From Enterobacter chengduensis (GTDB lineage Bacteria; Pseudomonadota; Gammaproteobacteria; Enterobacterales; Enterobacteriaceae), in the NCBI RefSeq assembly GCF_001984825.2, contig NZ_CP043318.1, forward strand, positions 3,906,001 through 3,970,000: DNA of 64,000 nt. The letters are read 5' to 3'. The notes under the pieces were generated by a model. That model did no database searches, was not told the DNA's origin, and worked only from the letters and a program-made list of their open reading frames with translations. The translations under genes were made by a program, and so were the position numbers. Shown here piece after piece: positions 35,165 through 47,096 of this stretch (its first letter is position 1; every line of letters begins with the position of its first letter).

Positions 35165-37281
35165 TTCAGGCGACACCGGATTACCACGCGCTCAACGCAA
35201 TGCTTAACCTCTACGATCGCGAGGGGCGCATTCAGTTTGATAAAGACAGGGAGGCGGTGGACGCCTTTTTTGCCGCCCACGTGCGGCCCAACAGCGTGGC
35301 TTTTGCAAACCAGAATGAGCGTCTCGACTATCTTGTGAACGAAAGTTACTACGACGCGCGCACGCTCACCCGCTACGACCGTTCCTTCGTGGTGAAGCTG
35401 TTTGAACGCGCGCACGCCAGCGGCTTTCGTTTCCAGACGTTTCTTGGCGCGTGGAAGTACTACACCAGCTACACCCTGAAAACCTTCGACGGCAAACGCT
35501 ATCTGGAAAGCTTTGAAGATCGCGTTGTGATGGTGGCGCTGACGCTGGCGCAGGGCGACGAAGCGCTGGCGGAGCAGCTCACCGACGAGATCCTCGCCGG
35601 TCGCTTCCAGCCCGCCACGCCCACCTTCCTCAACTGCGGCAAAGCCCAGCGCGGGGAGCTGGTTTCCTGCTTCCTGCTGCGCATCGAAGACAATATGGAG
35701 TCGATTGGCCGCGCGGTGAACTCGGCGCTGCAGCTTTCCAAACGCGGCGGCGGCGTGGCGTTTCTGCTCTCTAACCTGCGTGAAGCGGGCGCGCCGATCA
35801 AGCGCATCGAAAACCAGTCCTCCGGCGTGATCCCGGTAATGAAGATGCTGGAGGATGCGTTCTCCTATGCCAACCAGCTTGGCGCGCGTCAGGGAGCGGG
35901 GGCGGTTTACCTGCACGCGCACCACCCGGACATTCTGCGTTTTCTCGATACCAAACGCGAAAATGCCGACGAAAAGATCCGCATTAAAACCCTGTCGCTT
36001 GGCGTGGTGATCCCGGATATCACCTTTAAGCTGGCCAAAGAGAATGCCGGGATGGCGCTCTTCTCGCCGTATGACGTTGAGCGAATCTACGGCAAAGCCT
36101 TTGGCGACGTGGCCATCAGCGAGCGGTACGAGGAGCTGCTGGCCGACGATCGCATCCGCAAAAAATATATCAACGCCCGCGATTTCTTCCAGACGCTTGC
36201 GGAGATCCAGTTTGAGTCCGGCTATCCGTACATCATGTATGAAGATACGGTAAACCGCGCGAACCCGATTGCCGGGCGCATCAACATGAGCAACCTGTGC
36301 TCGGAGATTTTGCAGGTCAACAGCGCGTCAGCCTACGACGAAAACCTGGACTACGCGGATATCGGCAAAGATATCTCCTGCAATCTCGGGTCGCTGAATA
36401 TCGCCCACACCATGGATTCCCCTGACTTTGGCCGCACGGTGGAGACCGCCATCCGCGGGCTGACGGCGGTGTCGGACATGAGCCACATCCGCAGCGTGCC
36501 GTCTGTTGAAGCGGGCAACGCCGCCTCGCACGCCATCGGGCTGGGGCAGATGAACCTGCACGGCTATCTGGCGCGGGAAGGCATCGCCTACGGCAGTCCG
36601 GAAGGGCTGGATTTTACCAACCTCTATTTTTACACCATTACCTGGCACGCGCTGCACACCTCGATGATGCTGGCGCGCGAGCGCGGCCAGCGGTTCGCGG
36701 GCTTTGAGCAGTCGCGCTACGCCAGCGGGGCCTATTTCAGCCAGTATCTGGAAGGCGACTGGCAGCCAAAAACCGAAAAAGTGCGCGATCTCTTTGCCCG
36801 CGCGGGGATTACCCTGCCGACGCGCGAGATGTGGCAGCAGCTGCGTGACGACGTGATGCGCTACGGCATTTATAACCAGAACCTGCAGGCCGTGCCGCCG
36901 ACCGGATCGATTTCCTACATTAACCATGCCACGTCGAGCATTCATCCGATCGTGTCGAAAATTGAAATTCGTAAGGAAGGCAAAACCGGCCGCGTTTACT
37001 ACCCTGCCCCGTTTATGACTAACGACAACCTGGCGCTGTATCAGGATGCGTATGAGATCGGCCCGGAAAAAATCATCGATACCTACGCCGAGGCGACAAA
37101 ACACGTGGATCAGGGGCTGTCGCTGACGCTGTTCTTCCCGGATACCGCCACCACGCGGGATATCAACAAAGCGCAGATCTACGCCTGGAAGAAAGGCATC
37201 AAAACGCTCTACTACATTCGCCTGCGCCAGCTTGCGCTGGAAGGTACCGAAATTGAAGGCTGCGTGTCCTGCGCGCTGTAA
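35137..37281 (+). CDS. nrdE: Class Ib ribonucleotide reductase, large subunit NrdE
   Basis: The 714-residue protein reduces ribonucleoside diphosphates under iron limitation or oxidative stress. Active-site cysteine regions are seen in [17 protein letters not shown] and [10 protein letters not shown], and the C-terminal thiol pair in CVSCAL. Length and start ([12 protein letters not shown]) match E. coli NrdE. Confidence 0.96.
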   Translation: MATTTAERVIQATPDYHALNAMLNLYDREGRIQFDKDREAVDAFFAAHVRPNSVAFANQNERLDYLVNESYYDARTLTRYDRSFVVKLFERAHASGFRFQTFLGAWKYYTSYTLKTFDGKRYLESFEDRVVMVALTLAQGDEALAEQLTDEILAGRFQPATPTFLNCGKAQRGELVSCFLLRIEDNMESIGRAVNSALQLSKRGGGVAFLLSNLREAGAPIKRIENQSSGVIPVMKMLEDAFSYANQLGARQGAGAVYLHAHHPDILRFLDTKRENADEKIRIKTLSLGVVIPDITFKLAKENAGMALFSPYDVERIYGKAFGDVAISERYEELLADDRIRKKYINARDFFQTLAEIQFESGYPYIMYEDTVNRANPIAGRINMSNLCSEILQVNSASAYDENLDYADIGKDISCNLGSLNIAHTMDSPDFGRTVETAIRGLTAVSDMSHIRSVPSVEAGNAASHAIGLGQMNLHGYLAREGIAYGSPEGLDFTNLYFYTITWHALHTSMMLARERGQRFAGFEQSRYASGAYFSQYLEGDWQPKTEKVRDLFARAGITLPTREMWQQLRDDVMRYGIYNQNLQAVPPTGSISYINHATSSIHPIVSKIEIRKEGKTGRVYYPAPFMTNDNLALYQDAYEIGPEKIIDTYAEATKHVDQGLSLTLFFPDTATTRDINKAQIYAWKKGIKTLYYIRLRQLALEGTEIEGCVSCAL

Positions 37282-38250
<969 letters not shown>

Positions 38251-38583
38251 TGAGTGAATTAACGTTCATTAATTAAATATAAATCCCTTTATTTCTACCA
38301 GAATATTCCCCTGAGAACTACACTGTAATTCCCCCGTCATATTCGCCTGAATCACTCCGATCCAGGCGAAATTCCCCGATGCAGCAGCAAAAATTTAAGA
38401 AAAACTCAAATGACGCTCAGCCCTTTACTCATGGGAAATTCAGCCGTTTCGCTTACCTGAAAATGCCTGGCATAAGCAAACGCAGGGTTGTCTCAGATTC
38501 TCAGTATGTTAGGGTTATGCCCGTTAACAATTTACCATGGTAATCATATTGGCATAAACAAATAACAGGACACTCTCTATTGC
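38251..38583 (+). promoter_or_regulatory. proU control region with osmotic promoter P2
   Basis: The 333-bp interval has no gene. A promoter matching E. coli proU P2 is visible: -35 TTGTCT at 38488-38493, a 16-bp spacer with CAGATTCTCAGTATG, and -10 TAGGGT at 38510-38515, about 70 bp before proV. The poor -10 element is typical of the osmotically induced promoter. A/T tracts further upstream and inside proV are known H-NS targets in relatives. Confidence 0.8.
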
Positions 38584-39795
38584 ATGGCAATTAAATTAGA
38601 AGTGAAAAATCTTTATAAAGTATTTGGCGAGCACCCGCAGCGCGCATTCAAATATATTGAAAAAGGCCTTACCAAAGAGCAAATTCTGGAAAAAACCGGG
38701 CTGTCGCTTGGCGTTAAAGACGCCAGTCTGGCCATTGAAGAAGGCGAGATTTTTGTCATCATGGGATTATCCGGTTCGGGTAAATCCACTATGGTTCGCC
38801 TTCTCAATCGCCTGATTGAACCCACCCGCGGACAGGTGCTGATTGACGGCGTAGACATCGCCAGAATATCAGACGCCGAGCTCCGCGAGGTGCGCAGAAA
38901 GAAGATCGCAATGGTGTTCCAGTCCTTCGCGCTGATGCCGCACATGACGGTGCTGGATAATACCGCTTTCGGGATGGAATTAGCCGGCACGCCCGCTCAG
39001 GAGCGTCAGGAAAAAGCCCTGGATGCACTGCGTCAGGTCGGGCTGGAAAACTATGCGCATGCTTACCCGGATGAACTTTCCGGCGGGATGCGTCAGCGCG
39101 TGGGATTAGCCCGCGCATTAGCCATTAATCCAGATATTTTATTAATGGATGAAGCCTTCTCCGCCCTCGATCCGTTAATTCGCACCGAGATGCAGGATGA
39201 GCTGGTAAAATTACAGGCTAAACATCAGCGAACCATTGTCTTTATTTCTCACGATCTGGATGAAGCCATGCGTATTGGCGACCGTATTGCCATTATGCAA
39301 AACGGTGAAGTGGTGCAGGTCGGCACGCCGGATGAAATACTCAATAATCCGGCGAATGATTATGTGCGCACCTTCTTCCGCGGCGTGGATATTAGCCAGG
39401 TCTTTAGCGCTAAAGATATTGCCCGTCGAACGCCAAACGGCATTATCCGTAAAACGCCAGGTTTTGGCCCGCGCTCGGCGCTGAAGCTGCTGCAGGACGA
39501 AGACCGGGAATACGGTTATCTGGTTGAACGCGGCAATAAATTTGTCGGCGTTGTCTCCATCGACTCCCTGAAATCCGCGCTTGGTGAAAACCAGGGAATC
39601 GATGCGGCGTTAATTGACGCTCCGCTTGCCGTGGACGCCGAAACGCCGCTCAGCGAGTTGCTCTCTCACGTGGGCCAGGCGCCGTGCGCCGTGCCGGTCG
39701 TCGGTGAGGAACAACAGTACGTCGGCATCATCTCAAAACGGATGCTGCTGCAGGCTTTAGACCGCGAGGGGGCAAACAATGACCGTTCAAACTAA
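38584..39795 (+). CDS. proV: Glycine betaine/proline ABC transporter ATPase ProV
   Basis: The 403-residue ATPase has Walker [10 protein letters not shown] (about 61-69), signature LSGGMRQR, Walker [14 protein letters not shown], and C-terminal tandem CBS domains (about 280-400) that sense ionic strength. It energises ProU uptake of compatible solutes at high osmolarity. It overlaps proW by 17 bp. Confidence 0.97.
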   Translation: MAIKLEVKNLYKVFGEHPQRAFKYIEKGLTKEQILEKTGLSLGVKDASLAIEEGEIFVIMGLSGSGKSTMVRLLNRLIEPTRGQVLIDGVDIARISDAELREVRRKKIAMVFQSFALMPHMTVLDNTAFGMELAGTPAQERQEKALDALRQVGLENYAHAYPDELSGGMRQRVGLARALAINPDILLMDEAFSALDPLIRTEMQDELVKLQAKHQRTIVFISHDLDEAMRIGDRIAIMQNGEVVQVGTPDEILNNPANDYVRTFFRGVDISQVFSAKDIARRTPNGIIRKTPGFGPRSALKLLQDEDREYGYLVERGNKFVGVVSIDSLKSALGENQGIDAALIDAPLAVDAETPLSELLSHVGQAPCAVPVVGEEQQYVGIISKRMLLQALDREGANNDRSN

Positions 39796-40843
39796 TCCGT
39801 GGGGCACCACAGAAGCCGCGGACAGCGCTGCGCAATCCGCCGATGCGTGGGGTTCCACGCCAGCACCCGCCGACGGCGGCGGCGCGGCGGACTGGCTCAA
39901 CAGCGCACCCGCGCCTGCGCCGGAACACTTCAACATCATGGACCCGTTCCATAAAACCCTGATCCCGCTCGACAGCTGGGTCACGGAAGGGATCGACTGG
40001 GTGGTCACGCACTTCCGTCCGGTCTTCCAGGGGATCCGCATCCCGGTGGATTACATCCTCAACGGCTTTCAGCAGCTGATGCTGGGCATGCCGGCGCCGG
40101 TGGCGATTATCCTGTTCTCCCTGATCGCGTGGCAGTTTGGCAGCGCGGGGATGGGGGTCGCCACGCTGATTTCGCTGATTGCCATCGGCGCGATTGGCGC
40201 CTGGTCGCAGGCGATGATCACCCTGGCGCTGGTGCTGACCGCCCTGCTCTTCTGCATCGTCATCGGCCTGCCGATGGGGATCTGGCTGGCGCGCAGCCCG
40301 CGGGCGGCGAAGATCATTCGTCCGCTGCTGGATGCGATGCAGACCACCCCGGCCTTCGTCTATCTGGTGCCTATCGTGATGCTGTTCGGCATCGGCAACG
40401 TGCCGGGCGTGGTGGTGACGATTATCTTCGCCCTGCCGCCGATTATTCGTCTGACCATTCTGGGGATTAACCAGGTGCCTGCGGACCTGATCGAAGCGTC
40501 ACGCTCGTTCGGTGCCAGCCCGCGCCAGATGCTGTTTAAGGTTCAGCTCCCGCTGGCGATGCCAACCATTATGGCGGGCGTTAACCAGACGCTGATGCTG
40601 GCCCTGTCGATGGTGGTGATTGCCTCAATGATCGCCGTAGGCGGTCTGGGTCAGATGGTGCTGCGCGGCATTGGCCGTCTCGACATGGGGCTGGCTACCG
40701 TCGGCGGCGTCGGGATTGTGATCCTCGCCATTATTCTTGACCGCCTGACCCAGGCCGTCGGTCGTGATTCACGCAGTCGCGGCAACCGTCGCTGGTATAC
40801 CACCGGCCCTGTCGGGTTAATCACCCGCCCATTTACAAAATAA
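39779..40843 (+). CDS. proW: Glycine betaine ABC transporter permease ProW
   Basis: The 354-residue protein has a long N-terminal cytoplasmic/periplasmic extension (about 1-95) then six or seven transmembrane helices. The EAA loop is visible as [21 protein letters not shown]. It pairs with ProV; proX follows after 9 bases. Confidence 0.97.
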   Translation: MTVQTNPWGTTEAADSAAQSADAWGSTPAPADGGGAADWLNSAPAPAPEHFNIMDPFHKTLIPLDSWVTEGIDWVVTHFRPVFQGIRIPVDYILNGFQQLMLGMPAPVAIILFSLIAWQFGSAGMGVATLISLIAIGAIGAWSQAMITLALVLTALLFCIVIGLPMGIWLARSPRAAKIIRPLLDAMQTTPAFVYLVPIVMLFGIGNVPGVVVTIIFALPPIIRLTILGINQVPADLIEASRSFGASPRQMLFKVQLPLAMPTIMAGVNQTLMLALSMVVIASMIAVGGLGQMVLRGIGRLDMGLATVGGVGIVILAIILDRLTQAVGRDSRSRGNRRWYTTGPVGLITRPFTK

Positions 40844-40852
40844 GGAACAACG

Positions 40853-41848
40853 ATGCGACATAAGGTACTTTTTGCCACAGCGTTTGCCACCCTTGTCTCC
40901 ACCAGCACGTTTGCGGCAGACCTGCCGGGCAAAGGCATTACCGTACAGCCGGTGCAGAGCACCATTTCCGAAGAGAGCTTCCAGACCCTGATCGTCAGCC
41001 GCGCGCTGGAGAAGCTGGGCTACACGGTCAACACGCCGAGCGAAGTGGATTACAACGTCGGCTATACCTCGATCGCCTCCGGCGATGCCACCTTTACCGC
41101 CGTCAACTGGCAGCCGCTGCACGATGATATGTATGCCGCCGCCGGTGGCGACAAGAAATTCTATCGCCAAGGCACCTTCGTGACCGGCGCGGCGCAGGGG
41201 TATCTGATCGACAAGAAAACCGCCGATAAGTACCACATCACCAATATTGAACAGCTGAAGGATCCGAAGATCGCCAAACTGTTCGACACCAACGGTGACG
41301 GCAAGGCCGACATGATGGGCTGCTCGCCGGGCTGGGGCTGTGAAGCGGTGATTAATCACCAGAACAAAGCCTATGACCTGGCGAAGACGGTCGACGTCAG
41401 CCACGGCAACTATTCGGCGATGATGGCCGACACCATTGCCCGCTTCAAAGAGGGTAAACCGGTGATCTACTACACCTGGACGCCGTACTGGGTGAGCGAC
41501 GTGCTGAAGCCGGGTAAAGACGTGGTGTGGCTGCAGGTGCCGTTCTCCTCCCTGCCGGGCGAGCAGAAGGACATCGACACCAAACTGCCGAACGGCATGA
41601 ACTACGGCTTCCCGGTGAACACGATGCATATCGTGGCCAACAAAGCCTGGGCGGAGAAAAACCCGGCGGCGGCGAAGCTGTTCTCGGTAATGAAGCTGCC
41701 GCTGGCGGATATCAATGCTCAGAACGCGATGATGCACGCGGGCAAATCGTCTGAAGCCGATGTTAAAGGCCACGTTGACGGCTGGATCAAGGCCCACCAG
41801 CAGCAGTTTGACGGCTGGGTGAAAGAGGCGCTTGAAGCGCAGAAGTAA
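40853..41848 (+). CDS. proX: Glycine betaine-binding protein ProX
   Basis: The 331-residue periplasmic protein has a signal peptide ([19 protein letters not shown]). Trp-rich ligand-box segments are visible in [22 protein letters not shown] and YYTWTPYWV, matching the aromatic cage that binds betaine. A palindromic repeat cluster follows. Confidence 0.97.
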   Translation: MRHKVLFATAFATLVSTSTFAADLPGKGITVQPVQSTISEESFQTLIVSRALEKLGYTVNTPSEVDYNVGYTSIASGDATFTAVNWQPLHDDMYAAAGGDKKFYRQGTFVTGAAQGYLIDKKTADKYHITNIEQLKDPKIAKLFDTNGDGKADMMGCSPGWGCEAVINHQNKAYDLAKTVDVSHGNYSAMMADTIARFKEGKPVIYYTWTPYWVSDVLKPGKDVVWLQVPFSSLPGEQKDIDTKLPNGMNYGFPVNTMHIVANKAWAEKNPAAAKLFSVMKLPLADINAQNAMMHAGKSSEADVKGHVDGWIKAHQQQFDGWVKEALEAQK

Positions 41849-41857
41849 ATCATTTTC

Positions 41858-41935
41858 CCTCACCCTAACCCTCTCCCAGAGGGAGAGGGGACGATGACCT
41901 CCCTCTCCCCTTGGGAGAGGGCCGGGGTGAGGGGA
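41858..41935. repeat. CCTCACCC/CCCTCTCCC palindromic repeat, double copy
   Basis: CCCTCACCCTAACCCTCTCC, CAGAGGGAGAGGGG, then CCCTCTCCCCTTGGGAGAGGG and CCGGGGTGAGGGG form nested inverted repeats after proX. Related single copies lie at 49514 and 62059. All three are at gene 3' ends, consistent with a dispersed extragenic repeat that acts as terminator or mRNA stabiliser. Confidence 0.8.
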
Positions 41936-42038
41936 GCAAACCGCACAATCCATCACCCAACAATCCCCCAACATTCACAATCATTCGCTATTATGGTTTC
42001 CGGAAAAATAATCACTCAACTAACGATTCCTGAAACTC

Positions 42039-43223
42039 ATGACAAAAACAGCTCAAGCGCTTAGTCCCGCACTTATCCTTTTAATGTCCGTGGCAACGGG
42101 TCTGGCGGTCGCCAGCAACTATTACGCGCAGCCTCTTCTCGACACCATCGCCCGCGCGTTCAACCTTTCTGCCAGCTCCGCTGGCTTCATCGTGACGGCG
42201 GCGCAGCTCGGCTATGCCGCCGGGCTGCTGTTCCTGGTGCCGCTCGGCGATATGTTTGAACGCCGAATGCTCATCGTCTCCATGACCCTGCTGGCCGCCG
42301 GTGGGATGCTGATCACCGCCAGCAGCCAGTCGCTGACGATGATGATTATCGGTACCGCGCTTACGGGGCTGTTCTCCGTGGTGGCGCAAATCCTGGTGCC
42401 GCTCGCCGCGACACTCGCCTCCCCGGAAAAACGCGGCAAGGTGGTGGGCACCATCATGAGCGGCCTGCTGCTGGGGATTTTGCTGGCGCGAACCGTGGCA
42501 GGGCTGCTGGCAAGCCTCGGCGGCTGGCGCACCGTTTACTGGGTGGCGAGCGTGCTGATGGTGGTGATGGCGCTGGCGCTGTGGCGCGGGCTGCCAAAAG
42601 TGAAGCAGGAAAATCACCTGAACTACCCCCAGCTGCTGGCCTCCGTTTTCAGCCTGTTCACGCAGGATAAGCTTCTGCGTACCCGCGCCCTGCTGGGCTG
42701 TTTCACCTTCGCCAACTTCAGCATTCTCTGGACCTCGATGGCGTTTCTGCTGGCCGCGCCGCCGTTCAACTATTCCGAAGGGGTGATTGGCCTGTTCGGC
42801 CTGGCAGGTGCCGCAGGCGCGCTGGGCGCCCGTCCCGCTGGCGGGCTGGCCGACAAGGGCAAATCCCATCTGACCACCTCCGCAGGGCTGGTTTTACTTC
42901 TGCTCTCCTGGGCAGCGATCTGGTATGGGCACGTCTCGGTGCTGGCGCTGATCGTCGGTATCCTGGTGCTCGATCTCACCGTTCAGGGCATTCACATTAC
43001 CAACCAGACCGTCATCTATCGCGTGAAGCCAGAGGCGCGTAATCGCCTCACCGCCGGATACATGACCAGCTACTTCATCGGGGGCGCTGCCGGTTCATTA
43101 ATTTCCGCATCGGCGTGGCAGCATGCCGGCTGGTCGGGCGTGTGTGGGATTGGGGCCATCGTCGCCGCGCTCAACCTTCTTGTATGGTGGCGCGGCTACC
43201 ATCGCCAGGAAGCAATACACTAA
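42039..43223 (+). CDS. ygaY: MFS transporter YgaY, intact
   Basis: The 394-residue major facilitator protein has about 12 transmembrane helices. The loop 2-3 motif reads PLGDMFERRMLIV, and antiporter-like segments include GTIMSGLLLGILLARTVAG. In E. coli K-12 the corresponding locus is a broken gene; here the frame is complete. Drug or metabolite efflux is likely but the substrate is unknown. ygaZH, expected next, is absent. Confidence 0.85.
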   Translation: MTKTAQALSPALILLMSVATGLAVASNYYAQPLLDTIARAFNLSASSAGFIVTAAQLGYAAGLLFLVPLGDMFERRMLIVSMTLLAAGGMLITASSQSLTMMIIGTALTGLFSVVAQILVPLAATLASPEKRGKVVGTIMSGLLLGILLARTVAGLLASLGGWRTVYWVASVLMVVMALALWRGLPKVKQENHLNYPQLLASVFSLFTQDKLLRTRALLGCFTFANFSILWTSMAFLLAAPPFNYSEGVIGLFGLAGAAGALGARPAGGLADKGKSHLTTSAGLVLLLLSWAAIWYGHVSVLALIVGILVLDLTVQGIHITNQTVIYRVKPEARNRLTAGYMTSYFIGGAAGSLISASAWQHAGWSGVCGIGAIVAALNLLVWWRGYHRQEAIH

Positions 43224-43536
43224 GTTTTACATTGCGTTGGCCTCTTAGGGTGTTAAGAGGCCCGGCAGTCTGTTAAGGTAAACGTAATCATTTATCCCAG
43301 AAATTTTAATGTGGGTGACATATCTACAGTTGGCATGAATAGTTCAGACCCCCGTCCTCACATCCTCTCTTTCACGGGTTCACACCCTACGCTTTCTGTG
43401 CTCACCGGGTCACGGACTTACCCGGCGCTTTCTGATGGTGACATAAGTTTGGCGGATATAACCGCACAAATAATTCATTTACATTATTTGTCACTATCGT
43501 TACTATATCGGCTGTAATTAATGAGGTTATGCCCAA
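43224..43536 (+). promoter_or_regulatory. mprA-emrAB promoter region
   Basis: The 313 bases between ygaY and mprA contain no convincing gene. The last 100 bases are AT-rich (ATAATTCATTTACATTATTT, CTATATCGGCTGTAAT) and should include the promoter and MprA operator. The first part has Cys/Pro-type GC-rich tracts without clear hairpins. Confidence 0.55.
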
Positions 43537-44067
43537 ATGGATAGTTCGTTTACGCCCATTGAACAAATGCTTAAATTCCGCGCCAGTCGCCATGAGGACT
43601 TCCCTTATCAGGAAATCCTGCTGACTCGCCTGTGCATGCACATGCAGGGTAAGCTTCTGGAAAACCGTAATAAAATGCTGAAAGCTCAAGGGATTAACGA
43701 GACGTTGTTTATGGCGTTGATTACGCTGGAGTCTCAGGAAAATCACAGCATTCAGCCTTCTGAGCTGAGCTGCGCGCTGGGCTCCTCCCGCACCAACGCC
43801 ACCCGTATTGCCGATGAACTTGAAAAGCGCGGCTGGATTGAGCGCCGTGAAAGCGACAACGATCGCCGCTGCCTGCATCTGCAGCTGACCGAGAAAGGTC
43901 ACGAATTCCTGCGCGAAGTGCTGCCACCTCAGCACAATTGCCTGCACAAACTCTGGTCCGCCCTCAGCACCGCCGAGCGCGACCAGCTTGAGCACATCAC
44001 TCGCAAGCTGCTCACCCGTCTGGACCAGATGGATGAAGACGGCGCCATTCTTGAGGCGCTGCGCTAA
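43537..44067 (+). CDS. mprA: MarR-family repressor MprA (EmrR)
   Basis: The 176-residue regulator has the winged-helix segment [21 protein letters not shown] and wing [15 protein letters not shown]. It represses the mprA-emrAB operon and is released by uncouplers and drugs. The length equals E. coli MprA. Confidence 0.97.
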   Translation: MDSSFTPIEQMLKFRASRHEDFPYQEILLTRLCMHMQGKLLENRNKMLKAQGINETLFMALITLESQENHSIQPSELSCALGSSRTNATRIADELEKRGWIERRESDNDRRCLHLQLTEKGHEFLREVLPPQHNCLHKLWSALSTAERDQLEHITRKLLTRLDQMDEDGAILEALR

Positions 44068-44193
44068 CGCGACGACACGCTCACCATTCCAGATTCATAA
44101 GAAAACCGACAGGCCAGCACGTCACACTGCTGGCCTTTCTGACAACAGGTCGGCTCAGCCGATGTGAAAATAAGAAGATCGTGGAGAACAACA

Positions 44194-45366
44194 ATGAGCG
44201 CAAATGCGGAGAGCACTACCCCGCAGCAACCGGCCAACAAGAAAGGTAAACGTAAGAGCGCCCTTCTTCTGTTGACCTTGCTCTTTATCATTATTGCCGT
44301 GGCATATGGGATCTATTGGTTTTTAGTACTGCGTCATGCTGAAGAGACAGATGATGCCTACGTGGCAGGGAACCAGGTACAGATTATGGCGCAGGTGTCG
44401 GGCAGCGTGACGAAAGTCTGGGCTGACAATACCGACTTTGTGCAAAAAGGCGACGTGTTGGTCACCCTCGATCCGACCGACGCGCAGCAGGCATTTGAAA
44501 AAGCAAAGACAGCGCTGGCCTCCAGCGTCCGTCAGACCCGCCAGCTGATGATCAACAGCAAACAGCTGCAGGCCAACATCGACGTGCAGAAAACCGCGCT
44601 GGCTCAGGCGCAGAGCGACCTGAACCGCCGCGTGCCGCTCGGCACCGCCAACCTGATTGGCCGTGAAGAGCTGCAGCACGCCCGCGATGCCGTTGCCAGC
44701 GCCCAGGCGCAGCTGGATGTGGCGATTCAACAGTACAACGCCAACCAGGCGATGGTGCTGGGCACCAGCCTGGAAAACCAGCCCGCCGTCCAGCAGGCGG
44801 CGACCGAAGTGCGTAACGCATGGCTTGCCCTTGAGCGTACTAAAATCGTCAGCCCGATGACCGGGTACGTCTCCCGTCGTTCCGTCCAGCCGGGGGCGCA
44901 GATTAGCCCAACCACGCCGCTGATGGCGGTTGTGCCGGCAGACAATCTGTGGGTGGACGCCAACTTTAAAGAGACGCAGCTTGCCCATATGCGTATCGGC
45001 CAGACCGCGACGGTGGTCAGCGACATCTACGGTGATGACGTGAAGTACACCGGGAAAGTGGTTGGTCTGGATATGGGGACCGGCAGCGCCTTCTCCCTGC
45101 TGCCCGCGCAGAACGCCACCGGTAACTGGATCAAAGTGGTTCAGCGTCTGCCGGTGCGTATCGAACTGGATGCGAAACAGCTGGCGGATCACCCGCTGCG
45201 TATTGGCCTCTCTACGCTTGTGACGGTCGACACCGCCAACCGCGACGGCCAGATTCTGGCAAGCCAGGTGCGCAGCAGCCCGGCTTATGAAAGTAACGCC
45301 CGTGAAATTAGCCTCGATCCGGTCAACAAGCTGATCGATGACATCGTGAAGGCAAACGCCGGTTAA
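44194..45366 (+). CDS. emrA: EmrA, membrane-fusion subunit of multidrug efflux pump
   Basis: The 390-residue protein has an N-terminal transmembrane helix (SALLLLTLLFIIIAVAYGIYW), a lipoyl half-motif (VAGNQVQIMAQVSGSV), a coiled-coil hairpin (about 100-200) and beta-barrel. With EmrB and TolC it exports hydrophobic toxins. The start at 44194 has TGGAG upstream and gives the E. coli length. Confidence 0.97.
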   Translation: MSANAESTTPQQPANKKGKRKSALLLLTLLFIIIAVAYGIYWFLVLRHAEETDDAYVAGNQVQIMAQVSGSVTKVWADNTDFVQKGDVLVTLDPTDAQQAFEKAKTALASSVRQTRQLMINSKQLQANIDVQKTALAQAQSDLNRRVPLGTANLIGREELQHARDAVASAQAQLDVAIQQYNANQAMVLGTSLENQPAVQQAATEVRNAWLALERTKIVSPMTGYVSRRSVQPGAQISPTTPLMAVVPADNLWVDANFKETQLAHMRIGQTATVVSDIYGDDVKYTGKVVGLDMGTGSAFSLLPAQNATGNWIKVVQRLPVRIELDAKQLADHPLRIGLSTLVTVDTANRDGQILASQVRSSPAYESNAREISLDPVNKLIDDIVKANAG

Positions 45367-45382
45367 TCCGAAGGTGAGCGTT

Positions 45383-46930
45383 ATGCAACAGCAAAAGCCG
45401 CAAAAACCGCTGGAGGGCGCGCAGCTGGTCATTATGACCATTGCGCTGTCGCTGGCGACATTCATGCAGGTGCTGGACTCCACCATCGCAAACGTGGCGA
45501 TCCCGACCATCGCCGGTAACCTTGGCTCGTCGCTGAGCCAGGGGACCTGGGTTATTACCTCGTTTGGGGTGGCAAACGCCATCTCCATTCCGATCACCGG
45601 CTGGCTGGCAAAGCGCGTCGGTGAGGTGAAGCTGTTCCTCTGGTCAACGATATTGTTCGTGCTCGCCTCCTGGGCGTGCGGCATGTCCAGCAGCCTGACG
45701 ATGCTGATCTTCTTCCGCGTCATTCAGGGGATCGTTGCCGGGCCGCTGATCCCGCTGTCGCAAAGTTTGCTGCTGAACAACTATCCCCCCGCTAAGCGCT
45801 CTGTCGCGCTGGCGCTGTGGTCGATGACGGTGATTGTCGCGCCGATTTGCGGGCCTATCCTCGGCGGCTATATCAGCGACAACTACCACTGGGGCTGGAT
45901 CTTCTTCATCAACGTGCCGATTGGTGCCCTGGTGGTGATGCTCACCCTGCAAACGCTGCGCGGTCGCGAGACCCGAACGGAGCAGCGGCGAATTGACGCC
46001 GTTGGCCTGGCGCTGCTGGTGGTCGGCATCGGTAGCCTGCAGGTGATGCTCGATCAGGGTAAAGAGCTGGACTGGTTTAACTCGACAGAGATTATCGTGC
46101 TGACCGTTGTCGCGGTGATATCGCTGAGCTTCCTGATCGTCTGGGAGCTGACGGACGATAACCCGATCGTCGACCTCTCGCTGTTTAAGTCGCGAAACTT
46201 CACCATCGGCTGTCTGTGTATTAGCCTCGCCTACATGCTCTACTTCGGCGCGATCGTTCTGCTGCCGCAGCTGCTGCAGGAGGTCTATGGCTATACCGCC
46301 ACCTGGGCAGGCCTCGCCTCTGCGCCGGTGGGTGTCATTCCGGTCCTGCTGTCGCCGATTATCGGCCGTTTCGCCCACAAGCTCGATATGCGCAGGCTGG
46401 TGACGTTCAGCTTTATCATGTACGCGGTGTGCTTCTACTGGCGCGCGTACACGTTCGAGCCGGGCATGGACTTTGGCGCATCCGCATGGCCGCAGTTCAT
46501 TCAGGGCTTCGCCGTGGCGTGCTTCTTTATGCCGCTGACGACCATTACGCTTTCCGGCTTACCGCCCGAGCGCATGGCGGCGGCATCGAGCCTGTCTAAC
46601 TTCACCCGTACGCTGGCGGGCTCTATCGGGACGTCGATCACCACCACCCTGTGGACCAACCGCGAGTCGATGCACCACGCCCAGCTAACCGAAGCGGTGA
46701 ACCCGTTTAACCCGAATGCGCAGCAGATGTATAGCCAGCTTCAGGGGATGGGCATGACCGAGCAGCAGGCCTCCGGGTGGATTGCCCAGCAGATCACCAA
46801 CCAGGGTCTGATTATCTCGGCCAACGAGATTTTCTGGATATCGGCGGGGATCTTTATCGTCCTGCTGGGGCTGGTGTGGTTTGCCAGACCACCGTTTGGT
46901 GCCGGTGGTGGGGGCGGTGGCGCGCACTAG
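45383..46930 (+). CDS. emrB: EmrB, MFS multidrug exporter (DHA2, 14 TM)
   Basis: The 515-residue transporter opens MQQQKPQKPLEGAQLVIMT and has 14 predicted helices. Motif C-like GPILGGYIS and motif A-like GWLAKRVGEVKLF are visible, and the tail is Gly-rich (GAGGGGGGAH). I use the ATG at 45383; a GTG nine bases upstream is also possible. AAGGTGAG precedes it. It is coupled with EmrA. Confidence 0.97.
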   Translation: MQQQKPQKPLEGAQLVIMTIALSLATFMQVLDSTIANVAIPTIAGNLGSSLSQGTWVITSFGVANAISIPITGWLAKRVGEVKLFLWSTILFVLASWACGMSSSLTMLIFFRVIQGIVAGPLIPLSQSLLLNNYPPAKRSVALALWSMTVIVAPICGPILGGYISDNYHWGWIFFINVPIGALVVMLTLQTLRGRETRTEQRRIDAVGLALLVVGIGSLQVMLDQGKELDWFNSTEIIVLTVVAVISLSFLIVWELTDDNPIVDLSLFKSRNFTIGCLCISLAYMLYFGAIVLLPQLLQEVYGYTATWAGLASAPVGVIPVLLSPIIGRFAHKLDMRRLVTFSFIMYAVCFYWRAYTFEPGMDFGASAWPQFIQGFAVACFFMPLTTITLSGLPPERMAAASSLSNFTRTLAGSIGTSITTTLWTNRESMHHAQLTEAVNPFNPNAQQMYSQLQGMGMTEQQASGWIAQQITNQGLIISANEIFWISAGIFIVLLGLVWFARPPFGAGGGGGGAH

Positions 46931-46942
46931 TCCTGTGCGCTG

Positions 46943-47011
46943 GATGCCGGGTGGCGGCTACGCCTTACCCGGCCTACGATAACCGGGCCGCCATCCGTAG
47001 GCCCGGTTGTC
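46943..47011. repeat. REP/BIME repeat after emrB
   Basis: GATGCCGGGTGGCGGCTACG, CCTTACCCGGCCTACG and GTAGGCCCGGTTGTCC are classic enterobacterial REP units in inverted orientation, directly downstream of emrB. Confidence 0.85.
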
Positions 47012-47096
47012 CAAAACGCGACAGCCATTGTCAGTTTCGATAAAGCAGCGCGCCTGAAATCGCTTCACGATAGTGAAAAGACAACAGGAGCGCATC

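Noticed and set aside
43311-43517. A 68-codon frame upstream of mprA
   Set aside because: It lies in the promoter region and has no Shine-Dalgarno; the product looks random.
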